DNA from: JAXLWB01 sp046328715
GTDB lineage: Bacteria > Chloroflexota > Anaerolineae > Caldilineales > Caldilineaceae
Direction of reading: 5' to 3'
DNA: 64,000 nt
NCBI GenBank assembly: GCA_046328715.1
Contig: JAXLWB010000027.1
Location: 1-64,000, forward strand
Below, in pieces: positions 51,321 to 60,099 of the stretch; the stretch's first letter is position 1; each line of letters starts with the position of its first letter. The notes beneath the pieces are model-generated. The model worked only from the letters and a program-made list of their open reading frames with translations. It was not told the origin of the DNA and made no database searches. The position numbers and the translations under genes were made by a program.

Positions 51321-52751
51321 CTATTTTGTCCTTCTCAATCGTGGATTCACCACTGGCTCCAACCCCAGCGAAATCAACATAAAGGTCAGCGCCGTGATCA
51401 CAATCAACAGTCCCGGCGGAATGATCCACCACCAGTAGCCAATGTAGACGCCACCAGTCTGGAAACCCGTCTGCAAAATCTGTCCCCAGGTCGGAATCGA
51501 GGGATCGCCAAGGCCAAGAAAGCTCAGGCCCGATTCGGCAAGGATTGCAGCGGGAGCAGCAAAGATCAGGCGTGAGAGCACAAAGGGTGCGATCTGCGGT
51601 AGGATGTGGCGAAACATCACTCGGCTGCGTGAAGCGCCCAACGACTGGATCGCCTCGACCAGCGTGTTGGTGCGCAGGTGTTGTACCATTGCCCGAATCT
51701 GGATGGTCAAACCGGGCCAGCTAAAGGCAACCAGCACAAAGATAATCACCCATAAGCTAGGGCCAACGATAAAGAGCATGAAGATCAGCAGTGGCAGCAC
51801 AGGCACATTGGCGACGATGTCCGAGAAACGCTGAATCGCTAGGTCGGTATAGCCGCCGACATAGCCACTGATCAGGCCGAGCACCACGCCAATCGCCGTT
51901 TCCAGCACCGCAACAACGATGCCGATGAAGAGCGCCACGGGTAGCCCATAGAGCAAGCCTTGCGCCAGATCGCGCCCGAGTGAATCGGTTCCCATCCAGC
52001 CATAAACGGCACCGCCGCCCACAAAGCGTACCAATCCCAACTTATCCTCTTTGCCACGAAAGGTCGCCGCAACCTCGACCGTGTACTCACCCGTCAGCGG
52101 CGTGAACTTGCTACCATCTTCATTCGGTGTGCCAAAGGCGATCTGCTCGACTTTGCCCTGAATCTCTTCCGGGTTGAGGCGCAGTTTGAATTCGTTCTCC
52201 AGAAACTCCTGCACGGCACCCAGAGTTGACTCGTCGGCGCTGAGTTGGGCACGGAATGGATCTTCTTGATAGCGAACGTAGGGTCCCTTTTCGCCCTCAC
52301 GAGGGCCACGCACGGCATGACGGAGCAAGCGCAACGACTTGCCATCCGGTCGGATCAACGTGACCGTGATCAGCGGCGGCTTTTCGGCATAGGTAACGTT
52401 GGCAAAGGTGACAGCGAGAAAGGTCGGCGGCGTGGTGTAGGAATAGTCAAACTTGAAGCGAAAGGTCTCCTTTTTGCCTGCTTTGGCTTCCAGTACATCT
52501 TCTGGTTTCGTGGCTTCAAAGCTCATCTGCTCGGGACGCTTCTCGGTCGAAAAGCGATTGATCCAGGCGGGAGGCACCGCTTTCGGGTTGTCACTCCAGT
52601 TGTTTGGATTGCTCCACAAGCGTTCGCCATACTGTGCTGGGAAGGTTACGACCACATAGATCGCAGTCGCGGCTAATACAACCAGCAGAAAAAGCCCTAT
52701 TCTGCCTGTACCACTATGGATTAGTTCACGAAGTGCATCGGAGAGTTTCAT
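51321..52751 (-). CDS. oligopeptide-type ABC transporter permease (DppC-like) with extracytoplasmic insertion
   Basis: A 476-residue permease, longer than usual DppC (about 300). After the first helix (IGLFLLVVLAATAIYVVVTF) there is a 200-residue extracytoplasmic insertion (EAKAGKKETFRFKFDYSYTTPPTFLAV and so on), then the standard core: YGWMGTDSLGRDLAQGLLYGLPVALFIG, the EAA loop (EAIQSLGASRSRVMFRHILPQIAPF) and the final helices. The insertion may interact with the giant binding protein encoded upstream. The gene overlaps neither neighbour and is separated from them by 3 bp, so DppB, DppC and DppD are one operon. Confidence 0.88.
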   Translation of the reverse strand: MKLSDALRELIHSGTGRIGLFLLVVLAATAIYVVVTFPAQYGERLWSNPNNWSDNPKAVPPAWINRFSTEKRPEQMSFEATKPEDVLEAKAGKKETFRFKFDYSYTTPPTFLAVTFANVTYAEKPPLITVTLIRPDGKSLRLLRHAVRGPREGEKGPYVRYQEDPFRAQLSADESTLGAVQEFLENEFKLRLNPEEIQGKVEQIAFGTPNEDGSKFTPLTGEYTVEVAATFRGKEDKLGLVRFVGGGAVYGWMGTDSLGRDLAQGLLYGLPVALFIGIVVAVLETAIGVVLGLISGYVGGYTDLAIQRFSDIVANVPVLPLLIFMLFIVGPSLWVIIFVLVAFSWPGLTIQIRAMVQHLRTNTLVEAIQSLGASRSRVMFRHILPQIAPFVLSRLIFAAPAAILAESGLSFLGLGDPSIPTWGQILQTGFQTGGVYIGYWWWIIPPGLLIVITALTFMLISLGLEPVVNPRLRRTK

Positions 52752-52754
52752 CGA

Positions 52755-53807
52755 TTAGGTATATCTGACACGCGGATCAAGAAACACATAAACCACTTCC
52801 AACAATAGGCGTATGCCCACATAGATCAGCGTAAAGATGAAGGTCAAAGCCACGATCACGTTTTCATCAGGCGTGCCTGCTAATGCATCATAATAGAGGC
52901 GACCCATTCCTTGCCAGTTGAAGACTGTCTCGACCAGGATTGAGCCGCCCAACGAACCAGCCAGGCTGAAGATCAGTCCCGTCACGATTGGGGCAGCGGC
53001 AACACGCAGAATGTGACGATTCCGTACCCGGCTTTCCGGTAAGCCCTTGGCACGGGCGATGGCGACATGGTCTTCCTGGGCAATGTTGAGCGTGAGTGTA
53101 CGGATGCCATAGACATAAGGGCCAATACTGACTAGTACCAACGTTAACACCGGCAGCGCTGCGTGCCAGAGCAGATCGACAAAGCGCGCAAAGGGTTCGG
53201 TCGGTGGCGGCGCGCTGTACATACCGCCCGAAGGCAAAATCCGCCAACGAACCGACAGCACCAGAATCAACAAGATACCGATCCACCAGGTGGGAATGGC
53301 AAAGGAAACCGAGGCGAAGGTCGCCATCACTCGGTCGAGCCAGGTACCAGCTTGGGTGGCCATGTAGACGCCCAAAATCAGACCAATCGTGGCGGTGATG
53401 ATCAGCGAGGTAGTGAGCAGCAACATCGTCCGTGGCAGCCGTTCCATCACCAGGTCGACCACTCGATTGCTGCCGGTGGAACTGCGCAAACTGCGCGCCT
53501 CGCCCAGGTCGAGTGTCAACACTTTGCCCACGGTCGCTGGGGTACGCGCATACCAGGGACGATCCAGCCCGTAGACCTTTTCCAGTTCAGCCTGACGCTG
53601 TTTGAGCGTATTCTCCAATTCGTCTGGGTTGGTGATCTTGGCTGCCAAGCCCGATCGCTCGGCGCGAATCTGCTCGCCGACCGTGGCGCTAAGAATGCGG
53701 TCGGAATAGCCGGTCAGCCCCAAGGTGAGGATGAGCATCAGTAGCACGATAAAAAAGACGCCAACCAGCGTCACCGCTCGCAGTGCAAGTGGACGTAGTA
53801 AAGACAT
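52755..53807 (-). CDS. oligopeptide-type ABC transporter permease (DppB-like)
   Basis: A 350-residue permease. A first membrane helix is followed by an extracytoplasmic segment (ERSGLAAKITNPDELENTLKQRQAELEK) and the usual motif SFAIPTWWIGILLILVLSV, the EAA-type loop (AIARAKGLPESRVRNRHILRVAAAPIVTG) and the tail EVVYVFLDPRVRYT. It pairs with the DppC-like protein to form the channel. First gene of the minus-strand dppBCD unit; upstream, at 53869, lies a palindrome and a PA14 protein gene. Confidence 0.9.
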   Translation of the reverse strand: MSLLRPLALRAVTLVGVFFIVLLMLILTLGLTGYSDRILSATVGEQIRAERSGLAAKITNPDELENTLKQRQAELEKVYGLDRPWYARTPATVGKVLTLDLGEARSLRSSTGSNRVVDLVMERLPRTMLLLTTSLIITATIGLILGVYMATQAGTWLDRVMATFASVSFAIPTWWIGILLILVLSVRWRILPSGGMYSAPPPTEPFARFVDLLWHAALPVLTLVLVSIGPYVYGIRTLTLNIAQEDHVAIARAKGLPESRVRNRHILRVAAAPIVTGLIFSLAGSLGGSILVETVFNWQGMGRLYYDALAGTPDENVIVALTFIFTLIYVGIRLLLEVVYVFLDPRVRYT

Positions 53808-53868
53808 AATCTTGAATGATTGCTTATCAACTCAATGGACTTTTGTTGTCCAATCGATACAGTTGGAG

Positions 53869-53939
53869 TCAGTAAGACAGTAAATCAGAGGGACAGTGCA
53901 AGAGCCGTTCGACCATTTACTGCCTTACTGTCCCTCTGA
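53869..53939. repeat. interleaved inverted repeat (A-B-A'-B') of GACAGT-type units
   Basis: A (CAGTAAGACAGTAAAT, 53870-53885) pairs with ATTTACTGCCTTACTG (53915-53930) with one mismatch. B (CAGAGGGACAGT, 53886-53897) pairs with ACTGTCCCTCTG (53928-53939) perfectly. The order A-B-A'-B' matches the element at 10268 and excludes a simple hairpin. Confidence 0.7.
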
Positions 53940-53943
53940 CTTA

Positions 53944-55467
53944 CTACTGTGGACCACCACTCTGATTCTTGACCCACCATACCCGCAAAAATGCGCCTCC
54001 GGTTCGCTCATAGTGCTCGACTCGCAGATCGTGCCCACCAGCGGCGACGCTATTTACGGTTGCGCTCAGGTTTTGATGGACACCGTCGGACCAGGCATCG
54101 AGAATCAAGCGGTTGTCAAAATAGATGCGAATCCCATCATCCGCATTGGCATAAAAAGTGTAGTTCCCAACGTCGAAGTCGAAGTTACCTTCCCAGCGCG
54201 ATGACCAATTGTCTGCTGCGATCACATTCGGGACGGCAGATTGACCACCCCAGTTGATATCAATTGGGTAGCCGCTGCGTGGCACAATCTGGCTGGAAAC
54301 AGGGCTGCCTTGCAAGTTGGGATTATTATAATAGCCAACTGTCCACTCACTACGCACGACAAGTGGATAAAGTGCAAAGTAAAGATAAGCATCACCCTGA
54401 AATTCAACATATTCAAGCTGGATCGAATGTTGGCCTGACAATACCCGATCCACTCGGTAGGATTGTGGGCCGGAGAGCAGTTGATGAAACTCGTTGATGA
54501 GCAGTTGGCCATCCAGGTAAAGTCGCACCCCATCGTCGGCCTGCACTTGCAGTCGATAGTTGGCAGGTGAAAGATCAAAGGTGCGCGTGAATCGTGCCGA
54601 GAAGTTATCGACTGCAACGGCTGGATTCGGCGATGATTTTAGCCAGTTGACATTGGGCTCAAGCGTTGTCGATGTCCAGGCTGGCACACCTTCAAGTGAT
54701 GTATTGTTGTAAAAACTAGACTGCCAAACGGGTGTAGGTGATGGTGTTGGTGTAGCAGTAGCAGTGGCAGTTGGCTGCGGTGCAGGAGGAGAAGTGTTAG
54801 GCAAACCTTCTACAGCCACCGCAGTCAATTGCCCGATCACGTTGATTTCGCGTTGAATAACCCAGCCTTCGAGTGATGCATTACATTTGAGAAACCACCA
54901 ACTGTTGTCTGCCAACCGTGCTGTCACCGGACAGCTTTGCCCTGCAACCAGTTGTCCCTTCGCTGTTCCGTTGCTGGCTGGTGTGCTCCGAAGCGTGGCC
55001 GAAGGTCCGGTAAGATAGGCGGTTGGGTAGTTTGTAGGTGCTGGCGCAGGCAACACCGCAGTTGGTGCCGAGGGCTGATCTGGTAAAATTCCTGAAACGA
55101 TGATAACCGATACATCAGTACCTGACGCTGGCTGGATTGTGCCCCAAATTTTGACCAGAACCGATGGATTGCTGCTAGCAAAGCCAATGATCTGCTGCTC
55201 AATTTGGGCTGATTCACCAATGACGCCATAGGTTTTACCATCAAGTGTGTCGAAGTAGTTGCCAAAGGATTGGCCTGTGGCAGCACGAAGTTTGCCACGT
55301 AGTCCGTACACCTGATTGGCTGTCTGTTGCAGAAGAGAGTCTAGACTGCGCTCGACACGTTCTGTTTTTGTAGCTCCATATACTGGTAACCCAGGCAACG
55401 CAAAAAGTAACAGAAAAAACGTCACAATCATAAACGTTCGTTTCAATGTTTTGCTTTGCAGCGCCAT
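53944..55467 (-). CDS. secreted protein with SH3-like and two PA14 domains
   Basis: A 507-residue protein from the ATG at 55467 (a Met 8 codons earlier is possible). The signal peptide is MIVTFFLLLFALPGLPVYG. Then come a coiled N-terminal part, an SH3-like domain with the WWFLKCNASLEGWV strand, a Pro/Thr linker (PPAPQPTATATATPTPSPTP), and two PA14 domains. These are (1) SFYNNTSLEGVPAW to QADDGVRLYLDGQLL and (2) GYYNNPNLQGSPV to NADDGIRIYFDNRLI. The DDG-x-R/K-Y/L motif binds calcium and sugars in PA14. It is likely exported and may bind carbohydrate or wall material. It lies between the dpp permeases and the giant binding protein. Confidence 0.85.
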   Translation of the reverse strand: MALQSKTLKRTFMIVTFFLLLFALPGLPVYGATKTERVERSLDSLLQQTANQVYGLRGKLRAATGQSFGNYFDTLDGKTYGVIGESAQIEQQIIGFASSNPSVLVKIWGTIQPASGTDVSVIIVSGILPDQPSAPTAVLPAPAPTNYPTAYLTGPSATLRSTPASNGTAKGQLVAGQSCPVTARLADNSWWFLKCNASLEGWVIQREINVIGQLTAVAVEGLPNTSPPAPQPTATATATPTPSPTPVWQSSFYNNTSLEGVPAWTSTTLEPNVNWLKSSPNPAVAVDNFSARFTRTFDLSPANYRLQVQADDGVRLYLDGQLLINEFHQLLSGPQSYRVDRVLSGQHSIQLEYVEFQGDAYLYFALYPLVVRSEWTVGYYNNPNLQGSPVSSQIVPRSGYPIDINWGGQSAVPNVIAADNWSSRWEGNFDFDVGNYTFYANADDGIRIYFDNRLILDAWSDGVHQNLSATVNSVAAGGHDLRVEHYERTGGAFLRVWWVKNQSGGPQ

Positions 55468-55589
55468 GAGCCTACTACTTTCACAGAACAATTTTGACCA
55501 AACTTAACCAGTACTTTCTCGCAGCAGCGTGTGGAATCGTTGAATTTCCAACACCTATTGACCGTAAAGTGTCGGTCAATTGCAACAAT

Positions 55590-56186
55590 TTATGAACTCG
55601 ATAACTTTACTCGGCGTTGCCAAAAGAGTCGAGCTGCTAACCGAACCAGCATAAGGCATACAACAATCGCCAATGCTGCGGCAACGATTGGCCAGAGTAT
55701 AGCAAGTAAACTAAAGAAGAGCGAGAGTATTAGCTCGCCAGTTGAAACCACAAAGTTACCGATGCCGCCAGTCGTGGCGGTTGATGCGCCACGCAGCCCT
55801 ACCGTTCCTACCTGGACCAACGCTGCCAATCCACCGCCAGCAATCAGGGCCAATGACCAGCGCATCATCGGCGAGACATCACCAAAGGTGGCAGCCGTGG
55901 CCAAGACTCCCGCCATCACCGCAGCAGGGGACGCAACCGTATCAAGCAGATTATCAAGCCAGGGAATATAGTAGGCTGCAATCTCCAACACAGTTGCAGT
56001 CGCCAATGCAATCAATGCTGGCCAGCTTGCCACCCATTCAAAGCCAGGAGCCAATCCCACAGAACCAGTCAAGGACGCTACACTCAGTACCAGTAGTGGC
56101 GTAAAAACTCGAAAGCCGCAGGCCGCACTTAATCCTAAACCAATCGACAAGCTCAGCAGAATTTCAGGCAGATTGATCGATCCCAT
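55590..56186 (-). CDS. DUF4126 membrane protein
   Basis: A 198-residue membrane protein with four or more helices. The motif LGLSAACGFRVFTPLLVLSVAS and ETAAYYIPWLDNLLD-like stretch (LEIAAYYIPWLDNLLD) are diagnostic of DUF4126; the rest alternates Gly/Ala-rich helices. Function unknown. It lies 122 bp upstream of the PA14 gene start on the same strand and before the short nuclease remnant. Confidence 0.85.
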   Translation of the reverse strand: MGSINLPEILLSLSIGLGLSAACGFRVFTPLLVLSVASLTGSVGLAPGFEWVASWPALIALATATVLEIAAYYIPWLDNLLDTVASPAAVMAGVLATAATFGDVSPMMRWSLALIAGGGLAALVQVGTVGLRGASTATTGGIGNFVVSTGELILSLFFSLLAILWPIVAAALAIVVCLMLVRLAARLFWQRRVKLSSS

Positions 56187-56434
56187 CCTATCGCTCCTTT
56201 AGCGTGACTCATTGTACCACAAATTGTTACGCAAGGAGAGTAGAATGGTTTCGCAATGAAAGATGCGGACGATGCTATTTCAAGGCCGTTATCAATGCTA
56301 TAATTTTGAGAAAGGAAATTCGTATGCAGTGGAGCTGTTTATGCAAAAACTGCCAACTCAATTTTGAAGTTGCCCAAGCTTTTCAACAATATTTGCTGGC
56401 TGACTGTGCGGAAAATCGTTAGCGTCCAAGGGTG

Positions 56435-56584
56435 ATGTCCACCACTCAGATTGTGCTGCAACTGATTCGTAGCAAACAGTACGATCTACCCTATCGTAAT
56501 CAAGGTAAACCAATTCATCTGATCGGAATTGCGTTTGATCCAGAAAAGCGCAATATTGCGGAGTGGGTCACAGAGGTAAATTAA
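56435..56584 (+). pseudogene. C-terminal fragment of a PD-(D/E)xK nuclease-domain protein (DUF1703 type)
   Basis: A 49-residue open frame starting at ATG 56435: QIVLQLIRSKQYDLPYRNQG, then PIHLIGIAFDPEKRNIAEW. The pattern of ALxQIxxKxYxxPYxxxGKxIxxIGIxFDxExRNI is the usual C-terminal end of the AAA-ATPase/PD-(D/E)xK proteins common in Bacteroidetes and Chloroflexota. Everything upstream, including the nuclease Asp, Glu and Lys and the whole ATPase, is missing. The gap 56187-56654 otherwise holds only a short 56604-56635 hairpin. Confidence 0.65.
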
Positions 56585-56603
56585 GCACAGAGTACATAAA
56601 CAA

Positions 56604-56645
56604 GACAGTGGAACAATTCGTACTGTTCCACTGTCTCACTGTCCT
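56604..56645. repeat. 12-bp palindrome (GACAGTGGAACA) after the nuclease fragment
   Basis: GACAGTGGAACA (56604-56615) and TGTTCCACTGTC (56624-56635) are perfect complements, followed by CTCACTGTCCTACT, the GACAGT unit again in reverse. It closes the gap before the stop of the giant binding protein (56655). Confidence 0.75.
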
Positions 56646-56654
56646 ACTATCAAA

Positions 56655-59600
56655 CTACCTTCTACCACGCATCAAATACCACCCAATCCCACCCAACACA
56701 ACGATTGCGATCAGGACGTTGATCCAGATGTTTCCACCTCCCGATTGTGCTTCACCGGCTGCTGCTCCGGCAGTGTCTGCTGCAGCAGCGGTTGTGGCTT
56801 CGGGTGCACTGGTTGCTGTTGGTACATCGGCAGCTTCGGTGGCAGTTGGCTCGGCGGGGGCCGCTTCGACGGTTTCAGAGGTGGCTTCAGTATCAGTGAT
56901 CTCTGCTGGTTCGGTCATCACGGCTGTTTCTGTAGTCGCCTCTGTCGCAGTCAATTCTGCCGATCCGGTGGTGGGCAAGCTTTCACTCAATGTGCCTGTG
57001 GCGCTGAGTTCGGCTGTGTCGGTGATCGCCGCACTTTTTGCTACGTCGCTCAGCACTTCACTGGCGGTCACTTCCTCGGAGGCTGCAACCTCGTTGCTGG
57101 CTGTGATCGTTTCGCTTGAAGTAATCTCCGCAGTTTGGCTGATGGTGGCGCTTTCTGCACTGGCAGGGGTTGTCGTAACAGTCTCAGTTGCTTTCACTGC
57201 TTCGGATGCAGAGACTTCACTGGCGGTGACTGGCTCGGTCGCTGTCACCTCACTGCTAGCTGCAACCTCGGTTGTTGTTGCCACTTCGGTAGCGGTCACT
57301 GATTCGGTTGTAGCTAGCTCGCTCGTGCCTGTCACCTCAGCGCTGGCAGTGATCGGAGTTGTTGCTGTTACCGCTGCGCTTTCTGTCATTGCGCTGGTAG
57401 CGGTGACGGTTGTGCTATCGGCCAGGGCAACGGCGGCAACTTCTGTGGCGGTCGCTACTGTAGTGGCCGTTGCGGTCGGTGCCTTGGTTGGGGTGTTGGT
57501 CGGTAGCGATGTGGACGTATTGGTTGGCACAGGTGTTGCTGTGGGTGGCACTTTGGTCGCCGTTGCCGTAGGGGGTTTGGTGGCGGTAGCGGTGGCAGTG
57601 GGCGCTTTGGTTGGCGTCGCTGTCGCCGTCTCAGTCGGTGCTTCCAAACCGATGTCAGCCTCCAACTCGAAGGTGCGCTCGGTTAACTTGGCCAACGAGT
57701 CGCTGGTGGCAGCCAGAGTTAAATTATAGAGACCCGGGTCGAGGTCAAAGGTCGTGTCGGCGTCGAACTGGACTGAGAAGTTATTGTTGCCATTGTCCTC
57801 CGCAGGACCTGAGGCGATGACCTTGCCATCTGCTGCGTTGGAGAGCAGATAGTTAAGACTTAATTTGCCCGGCCCGCTGAGTGTAAAGGTTGCGTTGTAG
57901 TCATCGCCCAGCGAGATTGGTGGTGCACTGTTTTCGGCAAACTCGATCAATTGCGGCTTGCCCTTGTAGAGATCAGCGGCCTTGAAGGGATAGCTGGCAT
58001 CACGGAAGGCATCTAGTTCCGCAAATTGAGCAGGCGGATCATATTTGGCCAGGAAGAAGGGGCCGTTGCTGATCATCAAGTTGTTGTACTTGTCGTACCA
58101 GTCAAGGTCGGCTTGGTAGCGAGCGACGGCTGTATCGGCATCGACCAAGGGTTCGCTGGCTCCTGGTAAGGTAAGAACCTTGGTTGGAATGCTCTTACTC
58201 TGTTGCAACTGACGGATGGTGCGGAGCACAAAGCTGTTGTCGCGATCTAGTACTAGGCTGATCCAGGGCACATTGTAGCGCGCTGCCGCAGAATCACTGT
58301 AGGCTCCACGCCGTTGGTTAAAGACCAGGTCGTCGAGCGCGTAGAGCAGTTCCCAGGGCGTGCTCACGCTAGAAGGTGCAGCATAGGCGGCGATGTAATT
58401 CTCATCGAAATGCCAGTAATCGACATAGGCTTCGATAGTGTTGTCATCCACAATGCGATAGCCCTTGATTGTCTCCAAACTTGGGCGGGCGGTGACTGCT
58501 AAAACAGTTTCGATCTTGGCCTTGTCGGGATTGTAGGAGAGATCGTAGCCCTGATAGATCGAATAGAGCAGGTCGGCCATCGTGATCGGCTGACCATTGT
58601 GGAATTTGGCGCTAAAATATTTGGAGTAGTCGAAGGTCACTTTGCTGATGGCTTCGGCGTTGCTGCCTACGCTTTTCCAGCCCTCGATCTTGCTATCCCA
58701 TAAAAAGGCATCTTCGGGCACCTTTAACTTTTTGCCAGGACCGGCACTTTCTACCTTATAGGTCGCTCGGAAGGGGCCAGGAATACCGGTGAAGGGATCG
58801 TTGATCAATGGTGGATCGCTCAGGTTGCGGGCGATGTCGCCAGAGTAGGCATCGGCAAAACCGCCCACAGGATTCCAGGTGCTGCGCTCGGTCCAGACCC
58901 AAAGATTGCCTATCGTCAACTCTTTGCTGCCCGGCTTGTATGCTGCACGTGTCGTCATCAGGCCGCGCGGTCCAGCGGCGACATCCTCGGTCACGCCGGT
59001 CACGTCGGGCTGCAAGGCATAGGCACTGTTGACGGTGGCTACCCAGACGCGCACCGATTCGTCGATGCCCATTTCGGTCATTTGGCGGTAAATATCATCA
59101 CGCTCGGCTCGATCCTTGAAGTTGCCAAGCAGCAGCTTCTTCCCGAGATCGTCCAGCTTTTGGTTCTGATATTGCCAGTAACCGGTCAGTTGCCAGCCGG
59201 GCATATTACCTAGCCAGGGAGCATAGTAGCTGTTGACCGAGCCAGCATCGTAGCGTACTGCCGAACCTTTGCCCCAGCCTTCGGTGTAGATGTGCCAGGC
59301 AAATTGCTGCGGGTCAGTCGTGAAGACAGTTTGGATGGCGGGCGCAAAGGGTTGATAGGTGGCTTCGACCTGGAAACCAGCATCTTTGAGGGCTGTCCGT
59401 ACCAGATCGCCTATCTGACGCCGTTCATCTTCGACACGGATCACAAACTTGATGCGGATTGGCCGATCATTAAAGTTCCAGACATTATCGACCAGTTTCG
59501 CACCCGCAGCTTCCATTGCCTTCTTAATTTGAGCACGTGCGAATTCAGGATCGTAGTTAAGATTAGCTTTTTGAATGATATCGAATACAGTCAGATAGTC

Positions 59601-60047
59601 GTAGTCGGTGGGGCTGTTGGGGGTATACATCGGCACCGCCTGACCTTGATAGATCTCTCGTGCCACATATTCACGATCGACTAGATGTTGCACGGCCTGG
59701 CGTACTTCGAGAATCGAGAAGGGGTTGAGTTGTCCCTCGGGCGCAGGCGCAGGGTTGAGAATCAATGAAAGTGTGAGCGCAGGAGCCTCGATCAGGCGAA
59801 CTTTCTGATTGTCGCGCAACTGGCGAGCGGCATCGATCTTCAAGTTGTAGTAGTACATGTCCATCGAGCCAGCTTCCAACTCCAGCGGCGCTCGATCCAC
59901 ATCGAAGGCGCGGAAGTAGAGTTTGTCTACCGCTGGGCCGGGCTGGTCGCTGGGCGGTGTATAATCGTCCTGTGCCGCAGCACTGGCTACCACAGTGAGT
60001 AGCAGGCTGAACACAACTAGCAAATTTGTCAGGAAACGTAGCTTCAT
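56655..60047 (-). CDS. ABC transporter substrate-binding protein (SBP_bac_5) with a Thr/Ser/Ala stalk and membrane anchor
   Basis: A 1130-residue secreted protein. Signal peptide LVVFSLLLTVVASAAAQ. Residues 30-730 are an SBP_bac_5-type oligopeptide-binding fold (NPFSILEVRQAVQHLVDREYV, IQKANLNYDPEFARAQIKKAM, FHNGQPITMADLLYSIYQGYD). Residues 730-850 are a beta domain. About residues 850-1095 are a low-complexity Thr/Ala/Ser/Glu/Val region (TATEVAAVALADSTTVTATS), a probable stalk. The end is a membrane helix (IWINVLIAIVVLGGIGWYLM) with RGRR, so it is anchored by its C-terminus rather than a lipobox. It belongs with dppBCD (50343-53807), for oligopeptide or carbohydrate uptake. Most relatives are about 550-650 residues without a stalk. 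Confidence 0.87.
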   Translation of the reverse strand: MKLRFLTNLLVVFSLLLTVVASAAAQDDYTPPSDQPGPAVDKLYFRAFDVDRAPLELEAGSMDMYYYNLKIDAARQLRDNQKVRLIEAPALTLSLILNPAPAPEGQLNPFSILEVRQAVQHLVDREYVAREIYQGQAVPMYTPNSPTDYDYLTVFDIIQKANLNYDPEFARAQIKKAMEAAGAKLVDNVWNFNDRPIRIKFVIRVEDERRQIGDLVRTALKDAGFQVEATYQPFAPAIQTVFTTDPQQFAWHIYTEGWGKGSAVRYDAGSVNSYYAPWLGNMPGWQLTGYWQYQNQKLDDLGKKLLLGNFKDRAERDDIYRQMTEMGIDESVRVWVATVNSAYALQPDVTGVTEDVAAGPRGLMTTRAAYKPGSKELTIGNLWVWTERSTWNPVGGFADAYSGDIARNLSDPPLINDPFTGIPGPFRATYKVESAGPGKKLKVPEDAFLWDSKIEGWKSVGSNAEAISKVTFDYSKYFSAKFHNGQPITMADLLYSIYQGYDLSYNPDKAKIETVLAVTARPSLETIKGYRIVDDNTIEAYVDYWHFDENYIAAYAAPSSVSTPWELLYALDDLVFNQRRGAYSDSAAARYNVPWISLVLDRDNSFVLRTIRQLQQSKSIPTKVLTLPGASEPLVDADTAVARYQADLDWYDKYNNLMISNGPFFLAKYDPPAQFAELDAFRDASYPFKAADLYKGKPQLIEFAENSAPPISLGDDYNATFTLSGPGKLSLNYLLSNAADGKVIASGPAEDNGNNNFSVQFDADTTFDLDPGLYNLTLAATSDSLAKLTERTFELEADIGLEAPTETATATPTKAPTATATATKPPTATATKVPPTATPVPTNTSTSLPTNTPTKAPTATATTVATATEVAAVALADSTTVTATSAMTESAAVTATTPITASAEVTGTSELATTESVTATEVATTTEVAASSEVTATEPVTASEVSASEAVKATETVTTTPASAESATISQTAEITSSETITASNEVAASEEVTASEVLSDVAKSAAITDTAELSATGTLSESLPTTGSAELTATEATTETAVMTEPAEITDTEATSETVEAAPAEPTATEAADVPTATSAPEATTAAAADTAGAAAGEAQSGGGNIWINVLIAIVVLGGIGWYLMRGRR

Positions 60048-60071
60048 AGTCCCTCCAATTTATATGTTGAT

Positions 60072-60099
60072 GTAGGACAAGAATAGATTCTTATCCTAC
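60072..60099. repeat. GTAGGACAAGAAT palindrome overlapping the binding-protein stop
   Basis: GTAGGACAAGAAT (60072-60084) and ATTCTTATCCTAC (60087-60099) are complements with one mismatch and a 2-nt loop. The right arm contains the stop (60096-60098) of the sugar-binding lipoprotein gene. It belongs to the CACAAGAA-type family. Confidence 0.7.

Noticed and set aside
56563..57729. Plus-strand 388-codon open frame rich in Ala, Val and Ser
   Set aside because: It is antisense to the low-complexity stalk of the binding protein at 56655-60047. Composition explains the absence of stops; it has no ribosome site or domain.
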